A stretch of DNA of 64,000 bases from Saccharina japonica (Eukaryota > Sar > Phaeophyceae > Laminariales > Laminariaceae), in assembly GCA_008828725.1 (NCBI GenBank), contig MEHQ01000097.1:1-64000 (forward strand), given 5' to 3'. Each line of letters starts with the position of its first letter. The first letter of the stretch is position 1. The translations under genes and the position numbers were made by a program. Below, in pieces: positions 44,440 to 56,174 of this stretch. The notes beneath the pieces were generated by a model. The model did not search any database. It was given only the letters and a program-made list of their open reading frames with translations, and was not told the origin of the DNA.

Positions 44440-45470
44440 AACAAATAGGTTTCAAGTGGCAGGTTCGCATCAGATACCAGCTTACAAACATCGTTTCCAC
44501 CAAACAATTGGGAGCTCAAGTGGCCGGGACATACCATACGCCGCCCCCCACACACACACAGTGTGGGCGTAGGACGATCCCTGTGGGGACCATGAACAAT
44601 GCATGTATTGTAAACCTAGCATGGTTTATCGAGGCGCCCTCTGCATTTGGTACGCCTACAATAATAGCGGTGTGCTGCTGATGTGCGTGCGTTGTCTAAC
44701 ATCTCCATCACGAGGAGATTGGTACGCCCACAATGCGCAACAGATGGGGTCCCAGCCGCCTGCGTAGCTGCCACAACATATTATTGGAATGCGGGATACT
44801 CGTGACTGTTAGCGACTGCTGTGCGTTGCTGCGGCGCATGGCGGGCCTGGCCATTCAGGCAGCTCGCAAGAGGTCTCTCCATGTTCGCAAACGTCCAAAA
44901 CTAACCTTCGCGACAGGTAAATATTTACGAGCGTATATTCTTGTTTGCTATTCACAGTAGGCGATGTTCCCGTAGTACGATCGATCCTTACAGTGTCATC
45001 GCGGAGATGTCTTCCCGTGAGGCCTCGCGAAGAAACACAGAGTGAAAGGTATCTCGTGTTCGTAGGGAGAAACTGAGAAGTTCGCCAATCCTGTTGCACT
45101 CAACGAAGATAGTGGACAAAAAGCACTGATTTCCTGGGTTTGCGCTCGTACGTATTGATTGACGTGCCAAGGTGTCCTGTGCTGCATGTAGCGCAAGTGA
45201 TTCCCACGGAGTGGTTGAATAATGCTTCCGATCCATTGTTTATCGCTACTCTCGAGTGTCTCGAACGGTTGGCGACTGTTCTTACGCGCCGTTGTACGAC
45301 TGAGCCGTGAAGGGTGAGTCTGAAAGGGGTGGCTTTGGTGCATACACCTACTGAACACGGAGGTTCAACGAACTCATTCCACGGTATAGTAGAGGGATTG
45401 CAATATCTTGCGGGTGGGGCTTCCCTCGCAAGTGCTCATGCTACCGGTTAGCACCTATTTTATGTTGATT
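44440..45470. other. ABCG intron 4, unassigned segment
   Basis: No coding exon fits here. Short frames lack domain similarity. No repeat family recognised. Confidence 0.4.
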
Positions 45471-45477
45471 TTCCTAT

Positions 45478-45585
45478 TGCGGGAGACCATAGTAAATAGG
45501 ACCTACGGTACACACAAAAACCTATATATTCACCGATTTTTACTAACAATGTTTGGTCCTATTTACTATGGTCCTGCGTAATAAT
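45478..45585. mobile_element. Family F palindromic mini-element
   Basis: GCGGGAGACCATAGTAAATA to TTTACTATGGTCCTGCGT. Confidence 0.75.
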
Positions 45586-45848
45586 GACGCTCAAGTATTT
45601 CGTTTTATTTCCATATTACCAGCGCATAGCATACGAATATACCAAGTATGTGCCAAGGAAGGGGTTATGCGCGCAACAAAACTTAATCGAAACTATATTT
45701 CTGTCGAAATTGTTAAGCTCCTCGTGTGAGTAGAGCTCAGAAACAATAAACCGCCACCCCTACCGGGTTCGCTGGCGACGCAAGCTACCACAGCAGTGGT
45801 CCGTCGAAATTCCCGAGCCTGCGTATTCGGGGAGGAGGAGCTGACTGG

Positions 45849-46114
45849 TGCGACTATAGGGGGGGTACCCCCATGTTCACTATCGGGTGTTGGCCACTCG
45901 GACGAGCGACCCCGAATCTAACTGAAAATCGGACCTAAACATGGTTTGTTGGCGTTGCGTATCAAAACCTCCAATGGCGGTGCATATAGAACAACACACA
46001 AAAAAACAAAAATGGTCATGAGTACAACTCAGTAAAACAGTCACTACTGTAGGTCGAGTGGCTCTGTGCAGGTGAAAAAACAAGCACCTATACGTGACCC
46101 CCCTACCGTAGCAC
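45849..46114 (-). mobile_element. Family I MITE
   Basis: GCGACTATAGGGGGGGTACC to CCCCCCTACCGTAGCAC, reverse of the 27141 copy. Confidence 0.7.
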
Positions 46115-46212
46115 ACCAGTGAGCTCTCAATTCCCTCACCCCAAAGCTGACACATGCTAAGCTAGAGGTGGGCCAATTGGACAACTTGAAGAGCTCTAAT
46201 TTCACCAAAAGA

Positions 46213-46480
46213 GACGCATGCCATCTTAAGTTATAGAGGTGCACCCGAATTTTTCAGGGGGTGGGTCACTTGAGGAGCTCTGTCTACCCCAGCCAAAATC
46301 TGAATTAGAAGGAAAATAAAAATACCACCCGATGAACCATACCATGCCCAAGTATACAATTAAGAATTTTCCAACACAAGAATGGTAGTTCGACAATTTT
46401 GGGTTAAGGGAGCCCTATCATCCAGAAACGATTTCAGCCAATAAAAAGGTATACCTACCTCTATGATCGTAGCACTCGTC
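46213..46480 (+). mobile_element. Family A MITE with perfect AAGA duplication
   Basis: GACGCATGCCATCTTAAGTT to GATCGTAGCACTCGTC, with AAGA at 46209-46212 and 46481-46484. Confidence 0.9.
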
Positions 46481-46484
46481 AAGA

Positions 46485-46675
46485 CGGGTTATGATGAAGC
46501 ACAGAAAGTCCGACCTGGTGAAAAACCCCATGTGGTCTCGATACACCAAACATACAATATAGCCTAAAACAACAAAATAAGAATGGCCTTCCGACGAGTT
46601 TGGATTAAGGAGCCCCGTCATTGAGAAACTATTTTTCGGCACAAAAAAATGTCACCCCTGTATCGTAGCACGCCT
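46485..46675 (+). mobile_element. Family A fragment (right part)
   Basis: Carries CCGACGAGTTTGGATTAAGG and ends CTGTATCGTAGCACGCC; the left TIR is missing. Confidence 0.6.
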
Positions 46676-46784
46676 CGGCTGAAATCCCGAGAAAAAAATG
46701 GAAATGCAACCCCCCCCCCCCCGATGGACAATCCCACGACCTTAATATCATCAAGCACAAATCTAAGGGTTTGCCAGATATTCG

Positions 46785-47050
46785 GACGCGTGGTACGATA
46801 GATGTAGCACTTTTCAGGCTGAATTGGTTCTGAATGATCGGGCTCTTCAACCCCAAAACGTCAGCCGTTTCGTCCTCGTGATGCAATATCGTTCAATGTA
46901 TACTTAGGCCATGGTAATGTTCATCGGGTAGCACTTGTGTTTTCGTCCCAAAACTCAGTTTTTGGGTGAGGTATGTGGAGCTCCTTAAGTGACCACCCTC
47001 AGAAGGCAGAAATATGGTGCACCTGCATGCAGGCTACCGTAGCATGCATC
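46785..47050 (-). mobile_element. Family A MITE with perfect TTCG duplication
   Basis: GACGCGTGGTACGATAGATG to CTACCGTAGCATGCATC, with TTCG at 46781-46784 and 47051-47054. Confidence 0.92.
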
Positions 47051-47087
47051 TTCGGCGTGCCTGTATAGCTACTGCAGAACCTCAGAC

Positions 47088-47325
47088 GAATGCAACGATA
47101 GAGGTGCACCGTGTTTAGCCTGAGCTCCTCACTTAAGGAGCTCCATACCTCACCAGAAAACGGATTTCGGAGGAAAATAAAAAGTGCCACCCGGTGAACT
47201 ACTGTAGGTATGCAATGGAAAATGTGGGAAAAACAATGCAAGTCCGGCGATTATGGGTTAAGGAACCCGATCATTCAGAAACTATTTCAGCAGAAAACGC
47301 CACCTCAACCGAGGGGATCTCGTCC
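47088..47325 (+). mobile_element. Family A MITE
   Basis: GAATGCAACGATAGAGGTGC to ACCGAGGGGATCTCGTC. Confidence 0.65.
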
Positions 47326-47575
47326 GCCCGACCATTGTTTCGACCAAAAGCGTGTGATATACCCCTTACCGTAGTTATGCGAATAACTATACTCGAAGGA
47401 TTTGTTTTATTATTACTATACGTTTCTAGTAGCGCACATACGGAACGTTCGTATTTAGCAGCGCTTGCGCTAAAAAAGGCGTTTTTCGAAAGTCATGGTT
47501 CAGGTGGGAATGTTGAAGCTTCTCATGTGAGGTTGAGCTCAAACAATGAGGGGCACTTGCTATGGAAAAGACGTG

Positions 47576-47782
47576 TCATTTTGTTTCTGAGGGTGGTCAC
47601 TTGATGAGCTTTACGTAGTCAAAATAAACACTGCTTCTTGGAGGAACATGAAAGGTGTCATGCACTCGATGAGCAACCCCTTGATGAACGAAATTCCGAC
47701 CATTTTGGGTTAAGGATCTTTTAATAGATCATTCAGAAAACGTTTCAGCCAAAAAAGGTATACCTCTATCGTAGCACGCGCC
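47576..47782 (+). mobile_element. Family A MITE, left end truncated
   Basis: From ACGTGTCATTTTGTTTCTGA to CTATCGTAGCACGCGCC, ending 63 bp before ABCG exon 5. Confidence 0.7.
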
Positions 47783-47845
47783 TAGGGGAATACGACTCTC
47801 TAAACCGTGGTTCACGACTGATCGATCTCCGACACCCCCGCGCAG

Positions 47846-48044
47846 GGTTATGCTGGAGATGGCCTTGGTGCAGCATCGGGACACCAAGGCGGGAAGTCTC
47901 AGCGGTGGCCAGCAACGCCTGCTGGCGCTCGGGCTGGAACTCCTGAACGACAGGCGCATCCTCTTCTTGGACGAGCCCACATCCGGTCTGGATTCGACGG
48001 CTTCGCTGGAGCTGGTGACCATTCTCCGGCGCCTATCGATGAAG
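47846..48044 (+). CDS. ABCG exon 5: signature, Walker B and D-loop
   Basis: Encodes VMLEMALVQHRDTKAGSLSG, then GQQRLLALGLELLNDRRILF and LDEPTSGLDSTASLELVTIL, then RRLSMK. LSGGQ is the ABC signature, ILFLDEP the Walker B with catalytic Glu, and SGLDS the D-loop. LSGGQQRLLAL is a modest variation on ABCG LSGGExRRxSI. The acceptor is CCGCGCAG at 47845. The donor GTACCA at 48045 is weak but supported by phase and by homology of the next exon. Confidence 0.96.
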
Positions 48045-48064
48045 GTACCACGCTGTCCAGACGC

Positions 48065-48255
48065 AGCGGAAGGATCACATCACATCAGATCATATCAGAT
48101 CGGATTAGATCCGACTAGATCAGATCACACGGATCAGATCATATCAGATCAGATCTAGCATCAGAGCAGATCAGATCAGATCAAACCAGATCATATCAGA
48201 TCAGATCCGGTCAGATCATATCAAATCAGATCAAATCAGATCAAATCAGACCAAA
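48065..48255 (+). repeat. AGATC/ATCAG pentanucleotide tract
   Basis: Irregular (ATCAG)n and ATCATATCAG runs beginning about 20 bp after the exon 5 donor. Rich in GATC. Confidence 0.9.
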
Positions 48256-48450
48256 CGCTAAGTACACGATGTAGATCATTGGGTGGCAGAACCGTTCCTG
48301 GTAAAACTAGTATCCACAGGATATTTCAGTACTGCTTGTATATACCATGTTCTCTTCGTATCTAGAAACGTTGAAAAACCGCTGTCTACTTGCCTGATCC
48401 GATCCTGAATCGTATAACACCCCAGATAGCACATTTTTATATCCACCGCG

Positions 48451-48808
48451 GACGCATGCTACGACGGTAAAGAAGCACTTGCATCCAGTAAATATTCCAA
48501 GGCTCCTCACTTGAGGAGCTCGAACATTTCACCTGCGTACAGATTTTGGGAGAAAATATAAGGGCGACCCGATGAACGACCCGACGGCCTAAGTATACCA
48601 TGAACACTACCGCAGTACAATAAATAAATTCCGACCATTTAGGGTTAACCCTTTTAGGACTGCAGTCCCGTTTTGGGGACAAACCACTCTAATTACAAGT
48701 AATCTGTCCCCAAAACGGGACTCCAGTCCTATACGGGTTAAGGAGCCCCGTCATTCAGAAAACGTTTTAGCCAAAAAACGGTATACCTTCTCGATCGTAG
48801 CACACGTC
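48451..48808 (+). mobile_element. Family A MITE with a family P insertion
   Basis: GACGCATGCTACGACGGTAA to TCGATCGTAGCACACGTC. A family P element sits between TTAA 48645-48648 and TTAA 48738-48741; its halves (CAGTCCCGTTTTGGGGAC and GTCCCCAAAACGGGACT) form an almost perfect palindrome. Flanks CGCG/TGCG are near-identical. Confidence 0.85.
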
Positions 48809-49017
48809 TGCGACGCCTTTGCGATCCGAGTTCATCTGAACCTAGGGAGGGCACGAGTACACGCTGCGGAACAATGGAGGCTTCGTTATGCCCGTGCGTG
48901 GAAATCTCTCAAAACAACACCCACCTCTCGCCTTGTGTACCTTCTCCCCATTGACGGAAATTGCCTCCTTCATATTCGTCCAAGGCGGTGGTAGTGTTGT
49001 CTTCTCACCCGGTGCGA

Positions 49018-49412
49018 TGACGCCTGCCACGGCGGTAGAGGTGCGCCATGTGTTTTCACAGCGTTGTCACTTGAAGCGCTCTATACCTACCCCGATACAC
49101 GAGGAGACCGGTTTAAAAATAGGAAAAATAAAATGGTGCAAGAGATGAAGAATCCCGTTGCCTGACTAATGATAATACTATAATTGACGCATGGTGCACC
49201 ATGTTTTTTCTGAGCTCCTCACTTAAGGAGCGTCATACCTCACCGAAAAAAATGATTTTGGAGGAACATAAAAGTGCTGCCGGATGCGAAATCTCATGAC
49301 CGAAGTATACTCTGAAACATTATTCGTCACAAAAATGAAAGTCCGATGAATTTGGGTTAAGGAGCCCGATCGTTCAGAAAACGATTCAGCCAAAAACTGC
49401 TACCTCTATCGT
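49018..49412 (+). mobile_element. Two adjacent family A copies
   Basis: A left-end fragment starts CGCCTGCCACGGCGGTAGAG near 49021. From about 49187 (GACGCATGGTGCACCATG) to CTATCGTAGCAGC is a copy of the ATTATTCGT subfamily with its first TIR shortened. Confidence 0.7.
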
Positions 49413-49558
49413 AGCAGCAGGAGTGAAATTCCGACGGTTGTGGGGGTAAGCAATAACCGTCTCAGCCGAACCATATTATAACCGTCTCAGCCGAACCGTA
49501 TTACCTCAATCGTAGCTCGCGTCTGATACGGTATAGCGTGTATTGTAGTTGCGCTTGC

Positions 49559-49833
49559 GACGCATGCTACGATAGAGGTGCACCATGGTTTTGCCTTCTA
49601 AGGGTGGTTACTTGAAGAGCTCTACAACTCACCCCAAACTGATTTTGGAGGAGAGTAAAAGTGTTGTCCGGTTAAAGATCCCATGGCCGAAGCAAACAAG
49701 GAACATTATTGCAACAAAATAATGACAATAATGACAATAATGACAGTCCGACGATTTTGGGTTAAGGAGCCTTTAAGATATCGTTCAGAAATCATTTCAA
49801 TCAAAAAGTGCTATCTCTATCGTAGCACGCGTC
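49559..49833 (+). mobile_element. Family A MITE
   Basis: GACGCATGCTACGATAGAGG to CTATCGTAGCACGCGTC. Flanks TTGC/TTAC match in three of four positions. A triplet-like ATAATGACAATAATGACA insertion lies before GTCCGACG. Confidence 0.87.
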
Positions 49834-50127
49834 TTACCATTATTCAAAACTATGCAACACGCGTGATCAGCTGTAAGTCAGCGATCACTGAAAAATACCC
49901 CTTGGAAAGAAAACAAAAACGTGCCCGCGACATGTATGTACAGTCTACCCGTTGCATGCTGTGCCTGCTTGGTACTTAAAACCGCACATTTGTTTTGATG
50001 TTTTGTTGTATGTTTTGCATCCTCGCCAATGTGCAGGCAGCACGATGAACGCCAAACCATCGACATGAACTCACCGTCAACATCCCCCAAGATTTGAAGA
50101 AAAGAAAACCCCTACGTACAAAAACCA

Positions 50128-52039
50128 ACGATGCGTGCTACACGATAGAGATAGCCCTTTTGGAGTGAAATGGTTTCTGAATGATCGAGCTGCTTAACCC
50201 AAAATCGTCGGACTTTGATCATTATTGTCATTATTTTGTTGCAATATTGTTCCTTGTTTGCTTCGGCCATGGAATTTTCCAAGGTTATGTTCTGTAGGGT
50301 ACCTACAGAACCATACCCGGGGTATTTACCCCGGGCATTACCCTACAGAGAACTTCTGTGAGTTCTGTAAGGGTTTGATACCCTTACCCGGAACTTCTGT
50401 AAGTTCTGTACGACCTTCATACCCGTACCCGGAACTTCTGTAAGTTCTGTACGCCCCGTTTCACAATACCCGGGGTACCGGTACAACGTTTCTGTACCTG
50501 CCCGGAACTTCTGTGAGTTCTGTACGCCCGTGCCACAATACCCGGAACTTCTGTGAGTTCTGTAAGGGTTTCATACCCTAACCCGGAACTTCTGTAAGTT
50601 CTGTAAGACATTCATACCCGTACCCGGAACTTCTGTAAGTTCTGTAAGACCTTTGGCACAATACCCCGGGTAAGGGTATACCCTCGGCACAATACCCTGG
50701 GGTGCCGGTATCTATTCGGTAAAGACCATACTTTCACGTACGGTCTTATAGTACCACGCTATGGCTCTTTTTTGTTTTTCTTGCATATTTCGCCGCCCAA
50801 AGATGAAAATGATACGTTCTATTAATAATATTGATATTAGACTGTGTAACAGGTGCGTATGATATTACATACTATATATATTATCCGTATAATATGTATT
50901 ATACGTACTGTACGTATCGTAATCGTACGTTCACGTCGTACGTACACATCGCATTACAGTATACGCATCGTAATACCTACCTGTACGTACGTACGTAGCT
51001 ACTCTTGTTTTTTTTTGTCGGTTCACCGGCGCTTTCACGAGGACACAAGAGCAGTAGGGGGCACGAAATTAGAAACAGGGTATTATTTAATAGTGAAAAA
51101 GCCACTCTGATATTTAGAGGAAATCATAAACTTCGAGATTCGTTTATATTGAAGTTATTATGTTATTGTAGCGTTGAGAGCACCCTGTCTTGAATAAGAA
51201 ATGCAGCTTTGGCCAGCTTTCCTGTTTTTTGTAAGGTGTCCTGTACTACTGCTGTACAGTACAGTACACCTAATGAGAAAAAGGCTAAAAAGAAAGCCAG
51301 GCTCATATTCAAAAGGAGAATAAAAAATTCGGGATCGTTATGTTGAAAATAGTGTAGAAAGCACCCTCTCTCGCATAAGAAATCCAGCCTGGACCAGATT
51401 TTATATTTCTTACTACTCGTAGGTGTCCTGTACGGTATTGGTATGAAAACGTTGCAAGATTGTTTCTATAGGTTACGTAGATAACCATACCCGGGGTTTT
51501 TCCCGGGTATTACTACCCTACAAAGAACTTCTGTGAGTTCTGTGCGACACTCATACCCGTACCCGGAACTTCTGTAAGTTCTGTACGCCCGTGCCACAAT
51601 ACCCGGAACTTCTGTGAGTTCTTTAACACTTTCATACCCGTACCCGGAACTTCTGTAAGTTCTGTACGACATCTATACCCGTACCCGAAACTTCTGTATG
51701 TTCTGTACGCCCCGTGCCACAATACCCGGGGTAAGGGTACAACTATTTTCGACCCCCACGGAACTTCTGTGAGTTCTGTACGCCTGTGTCACAATACCCG
51801 GAACTTCTGTGAGTTCTGTAACAATTTCATACCCGTACCCGGAACTTCTGTAAGTTCTGTAACACTTCCATACCCGTACCCTAAATCCACAAACCCTACA
51901 GAACCTGACCTTGGAATTTTCAATCGGATAGCACTTCTACTTTCCTCCCTTAATGATCACTTTGGGGTGAGGTGTAGAGCTCTTCAAGTAACCACCCTTC
52001 CAAGGCAAAAACATGGTGCACCTCTATCGTAGCACCCGT
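50128..52039 (-). mobile_element. Family A MITE split by a hAT-like element
   Basis: The left half GCGTGCTACACGATAGAGAT to CCATGGAATTTTC ends at 50279. The right half resumes at 51914 with GAATTTTCAATCGGATAGCA and ends CTATCGTAGCACCCGTC. Confidence 0.88.
50280..51913. mobile_element. hAT-like non-autonomous element with repeat arrays
   Basis: 1,634 bp. Ends CAAGGTTATGTTCTGTAGGG and the inverted ACCCTACAGAACCTGACCTTG, here cut to CCCTACAGAACCTGACCTTG. The 8-bp GAATTTTC flanks both sides (50272-50279, 51914-51921). Subterminal arrays at about 50300-50740 and 51480-51890 repeat a 40-bp unit around CGGAACTTCTGTAAGTTCTG. The middle is TACGTA-rich and has a family E-like segment (about 51240-51440). 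No transposase. CAAGG ends plus 8-bp duplication place it with hAT. Confidence 0.88.
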
Positions 52040-52199
52040 CCAAACCAGAGATGGAAGCTGGAAAGCAGCAAACTATACTCTAAGTCTAGACGTAGCTCGC
52101 AGATAGTAGAATAGAATCTTCAACCGAAGAAGACTCGCCAAATAATACATCCCTGAGAACTCACGAACGATGTCTGCGCGCAACTTTCTCAATTACGTA

Positions 52200-52620
52200 C
52201 CCCCCCCCGGCCGCTGCGCCGTCTCGAAAGGAATGCGTGTGAACAATGGTCAAACGACTAAGTCAAGCAACAAATGAGTACGCCCCCGCCCCCCCCGCCC
52301 ACCACGACCATGCACGAATATCGAGAACACCGCCCCACCCCTGCCCCTGCGCCGTCTCGAAAGGAATGATTGGTCAATGGCCAAACGACCAAGGCAAGCA
52401 GCACATGAGACCACTACTATCGTCACTACCAACACCATCATACCCCACCCTGCGGCACCTTACGGCGCTTCGCGTTTGGTGCTTGCGATGTCTGCCTGGT
52501 CGTTGAAAACCCGACATGCTCCGTGCCGGCATTGTACAAAGGGATGCGAGGGTATTTGGTCATACGACTACGGCCATGCATGGAAATGAAGTACACTCCC
52601 CCCCGTACCCCTGCCCTTCT
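52200..52620 (+). mobile_element. Family C segments in series
   Basis: CCGTCTCGAAAGGAATG followed by GGTCAA and a C-rich end occurs twice (about 52212 and 52351). A fuller family C copy (GTTGAAAACCCGACATGCTC, GGGATGCGAGGGTATTTGGT) follows, ending in a C run near 52600. Confidence 0.6.
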
Positions 52621-52640
52621 GTTTTGAATGTCTACGCAAG

Positions 52641-52771
52641 GTCACCGTGGTGGTGGCCATTCACCAGCCCCGTCCCGAGATATGGCAGCTTTTCTCGCAC
52701 ACGGTCCTGCTCAAGAGCGGCAGGGTAGCGTTCTGCGGACCGGTCGCGAAGGCGTTGGACGCCATCTCCAG
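52641..52771 (+). CDS. ABCG exon 6: H-loop
   Basis: Encodes VTVVVAIHQPRPEIWQLFSH, then TVLLKSGRVAFCGPVAKALD and AIS. AIHQP contains the switch His; ABCG proteins have T(V/I)xxxIHQPRxxIxxLFDxLxLLxxGRxVYxGP, which this follows closely. The acceptor is TCTACGCAAG at 52640, the donor GTATGG at 52772 (phase 2). The C-rich element upstream reaches to within about 40 bp of the exon. Confidence 0.93.
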
Positions 52772-52947
52772 GTATGGCGGCGCAATGATGCCGCGGTATA
52801 TAGGGTGTTATACTAACTAACACGCGCTACAATGGAGGTGGCTTTTTTTGTGCTTTGTTTTTTTCCTTCTGAGGACAAATGTTGTTATGATTGGCGGCGT
52901 TCGTCAGCTAAGGAGCTGCTGCCCTGTATCGTTGTGCACTCACCTTA

Positions 52948-53213
52948 GACGCATGCTACGGTAAAGGTCCACCTGCATGCAGGCCATTTTCCGAGGGAGG
53001 TCACTTGAGGAGCTCTATGTACATAACCCAAACGCTGTGTTTGGACGGAAATAAAAGTGCTACGAACCCGACAAAAAAACACGCAACATGAAAGTATAAT
53101 GAAACCCATAGCAACGCAAGAATGATAATCCGACGATTTTTTTGTCAAGGAACCCCGTCGTTCAGATCAATAAATGAGCTAAAAGTGCTACCTCTATGAT
53201 CGTAGCACGCGTC
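52948..53213 (+). mobile_element. Family A MITE
   Basis: GACGCATGCTACGGTAAAGG to GATCGTAGCACGCGTC. Confidence 0.83.
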
Positions 53214-53474
53214 ATTTTTGTCTTACAATATGCTTCGAAACAACAACACCTAACCTGCACCTTTAGTAGGTCGATCTTAAGAGCCCGTGTGTTCTCAAAA
53301 ACTATTTGTTTTTGGTGATCCCTCCCCCCCCCCCTCCCGCTCACAGCAGTGGCCGTCGCTAAAAACGCCCATTTTGTTTTGTTTTCGTCAATTGTTTTCC
53401 CCTCTAAAGTGCCAAGAGAGAGAGAGGCAAAACCCGAGGGAGTATCACGTCGTCTAGGTACACAACGAATCACA

Positions 53475-54175
53475 ACAATAAGACAAGCCCTATTGGGATA
53501 TGTGACATGCCTTATTGGGATGCTGTATGCCTTATTATGCCATGGTTTGCCTTAGTGGGATATTGCATGCCTTATTGGGATACGACGTGCCTTATTGGGA
53601 TATAGCATATTTTATTGGGGTAATGCACGCCTTATTGGAATGAGCCATGCCTTATTGGGATAAGGCATACCTTATTGGGGTAAGGCATGCCTTATTGGGA
53701 TATGGCATGCCTTATTGGGATATAGCATGCCTTATTGGGATACGGCATGCCTAATTTGGATAAGGCATGCCTAATTTGGATAAGGTGTGCCCTATTGGGA
53801 TAATGCAGGCATGCCTTATTGGGACAATGCCGGCATGCCTTATTGGTGTAAGGCATGCCATATTGGGATAAGGCATACGTTATTGGGATACGTAACATGC
53901 CTTATTTGGATACGATATGCCTTATCTGGATAATGTATGCCTAGATTTGATAAGGTGTGCCTTATTGGGATAATGCAAGCATGCCTTATTGGGATATAGC
54001 ATGCCTTATTGGGATACGGCATGCCTTATTTATATAAGGCGTGCCTTATTGGGATACGGTATGCCTTATTTGGATAAAGGCATGCCTAAGTTTGGATAAG
54101 GTGTGCCCTATTAGTATAATGCAGGCATGCCTTACTAGAATATATGGCATGCCTTATTGGGTAGCTCCTCAGCTG
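53475..54175 (+). repeat. Minisatellite, about 20-bp unit, over 30 copies
   Basis: The unit is GCATGCCTTATTGGGATA plus two variable bases; some units are longer with TGCAG or TGCCG. AAGGCATGCCTT palindromes occur where units meet. It lies in ABCG intron 6. Confidence 0.93.
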
Positions 54176-54431
54176 AGAAGCCGCAATCAGTCACCGACAC
54201 GTTAAGCCCAAAACATGCCACCCCATATCGTAAGCACGTTTCGATTCGGGATTTCCTAATGTAGAAGGCGTGTGCTACGAGAGGGACACGGGCACTACGA
54301 TAGGGGTATATACGCCTTGCGAATTTTTGCAAATCGTCCAAAATGCCATTCATATTTGCAATGTTTTTTTCGTTTTATGACTCGGGGGCCATGGGATTGT
54401 TCATCTCGGGTATCATTTATATTTCCTTTAA

Positions 54432-54512
54432 CCCATTCAGAACTGAACATTATGTCCCACACTAATCCCAAGTACTTTGTCCCCGAAATTCGTAAGACCA
54501 GTTCTTAAGGGG
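54432..54512. mobile_element. TTAA-flanked mini-element (family P)
   Basis: Begins CCCATTCAGAACTG and ends CAGTTCTTAAGGGG between TTAA 54428-54431 and TTAA 54513-54516. Confidence 0.8.
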
Positions 54513-54536
54513 TTAACATTGTGTTTTTTTGGTGTG

Positions 54537-54800
54537 GACGCATGCTGCGATAGAGGTGCACACTTTTTTTCATGAGCTCCTCATTTGAGGAGCTCCATCT
54601 ACCTCACCGAAAACACGCTTCAGGACACAAATAAAAGTGCTACGTAGCCGATGAACAATATGGTTACCCCAAGTGTATTCTGAAACAAACTACAACACAA
54701 AAATGAAAGTCCGACGATTTTGGGTTAAGGTGCTCCGTCCTGCCGAAAGCGTTTCGGCCAAAAAAAGGTATACCCTTACGCCTCTATCGTAGCACGCGCC
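54537..54800 (+). mobile_element. Family A MITE
   Basis: GACGCATGCTGCGATAGAGG to CTATCGTAGCACGCGCC. Confidence 0.82.
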
Positions 54801-55155
54801 TGAGGGGTATATACAGCTCATCAGGTCCAGGAGCCCCAGAAAAGAAACATGGTGCGGCCTCTACCCGTAGCATTTGTGTCCCTCCCCAACTTCTGCATCG
54901 TGCGATCGCTACTTCGTTGATCGGTTCATACATACGACTCGCCTACACCTCGACAGCGCAGGACCTCTGTTTTGGCGTCAGACCTTCTTTGGTTCAAACA
55001 TATGATTCGCCTACCTCCCTCCACAGAGTACCTACTTCGTATGTTTTTTTCGCGTTAGACCTAGCCACAGCCACTCGCACCACCAAGGCCACCCGTGACC
55101 CTCCCCACCCCCCCCGTCCCACCCACCCCTCCCTTGCGCTTGCGTCTCCGTCAAG

Positions 55156-55416
55156 ATACGTGCCAGCGTCAGAGGGGGGGGTGGTGGCTGCCCTCATCGA
55201 CCCGATTGCGGCGGAACCGTCCGATCACCCAGCCCTCTTCTGTCGAGGACGTTACCGGGGCTTCAGCCACGCCTCGTCGGGCTTCGCCGAGTCCGTCGAC
55301 AGCTTTTCGACGGCCTGCTACAGGGGGCGTGTGGATTCAGGGGACCCTCACGAAAAAGCCTCCGGAGACATCAACAACGCCTGCGGAGACGCCGACAAAA
55401 AGCCTGGGCTGGAAAG
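55156..55416 (+). CDS. ABCG exon 7: linker after the nucleotide-binding domain
   Basis: Encodes (R)YVPASEGGVVAALIDPIAAEP, cut here as VVAALIDPIAAEPSDHPALF, then FAESVDSFSTACYRG and a charged Asp/Lys/Gly-rich tail ending KKPGLER. ABCG proteins have a variable linker here with short hydrophobic helices, and the segment fits in place and phase (2 in, 2 out). The acceptor is TCCGTCAAG at 55155, the donor GTGTGA at 55417. The frame is open well upstream of the acceptor, so the exact start is a choice made on phase. Confidence 0.7.
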
Positions 55417-55455
55417 GTGTGACTGTACCTACGAATGCGTGCTACGGTAGACGTA

Positions 55456-56174
<719 letters not shown>

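Noticed and set aside
52772-52818. Read-through end of the ABCG exon 6 as a truncated protein
   Set aside because: The frame continues only 15 codons to a stop, whereas GTATGG at 52772 is a usable donor and exon 7 fits its phase.
53475-54175. CRISPR array or coding repeat protein
   Set aside because: The roughly 20-bp units have no unique spacers; frames through them give repetitive nonsense in all registers. It is a minisatellite.
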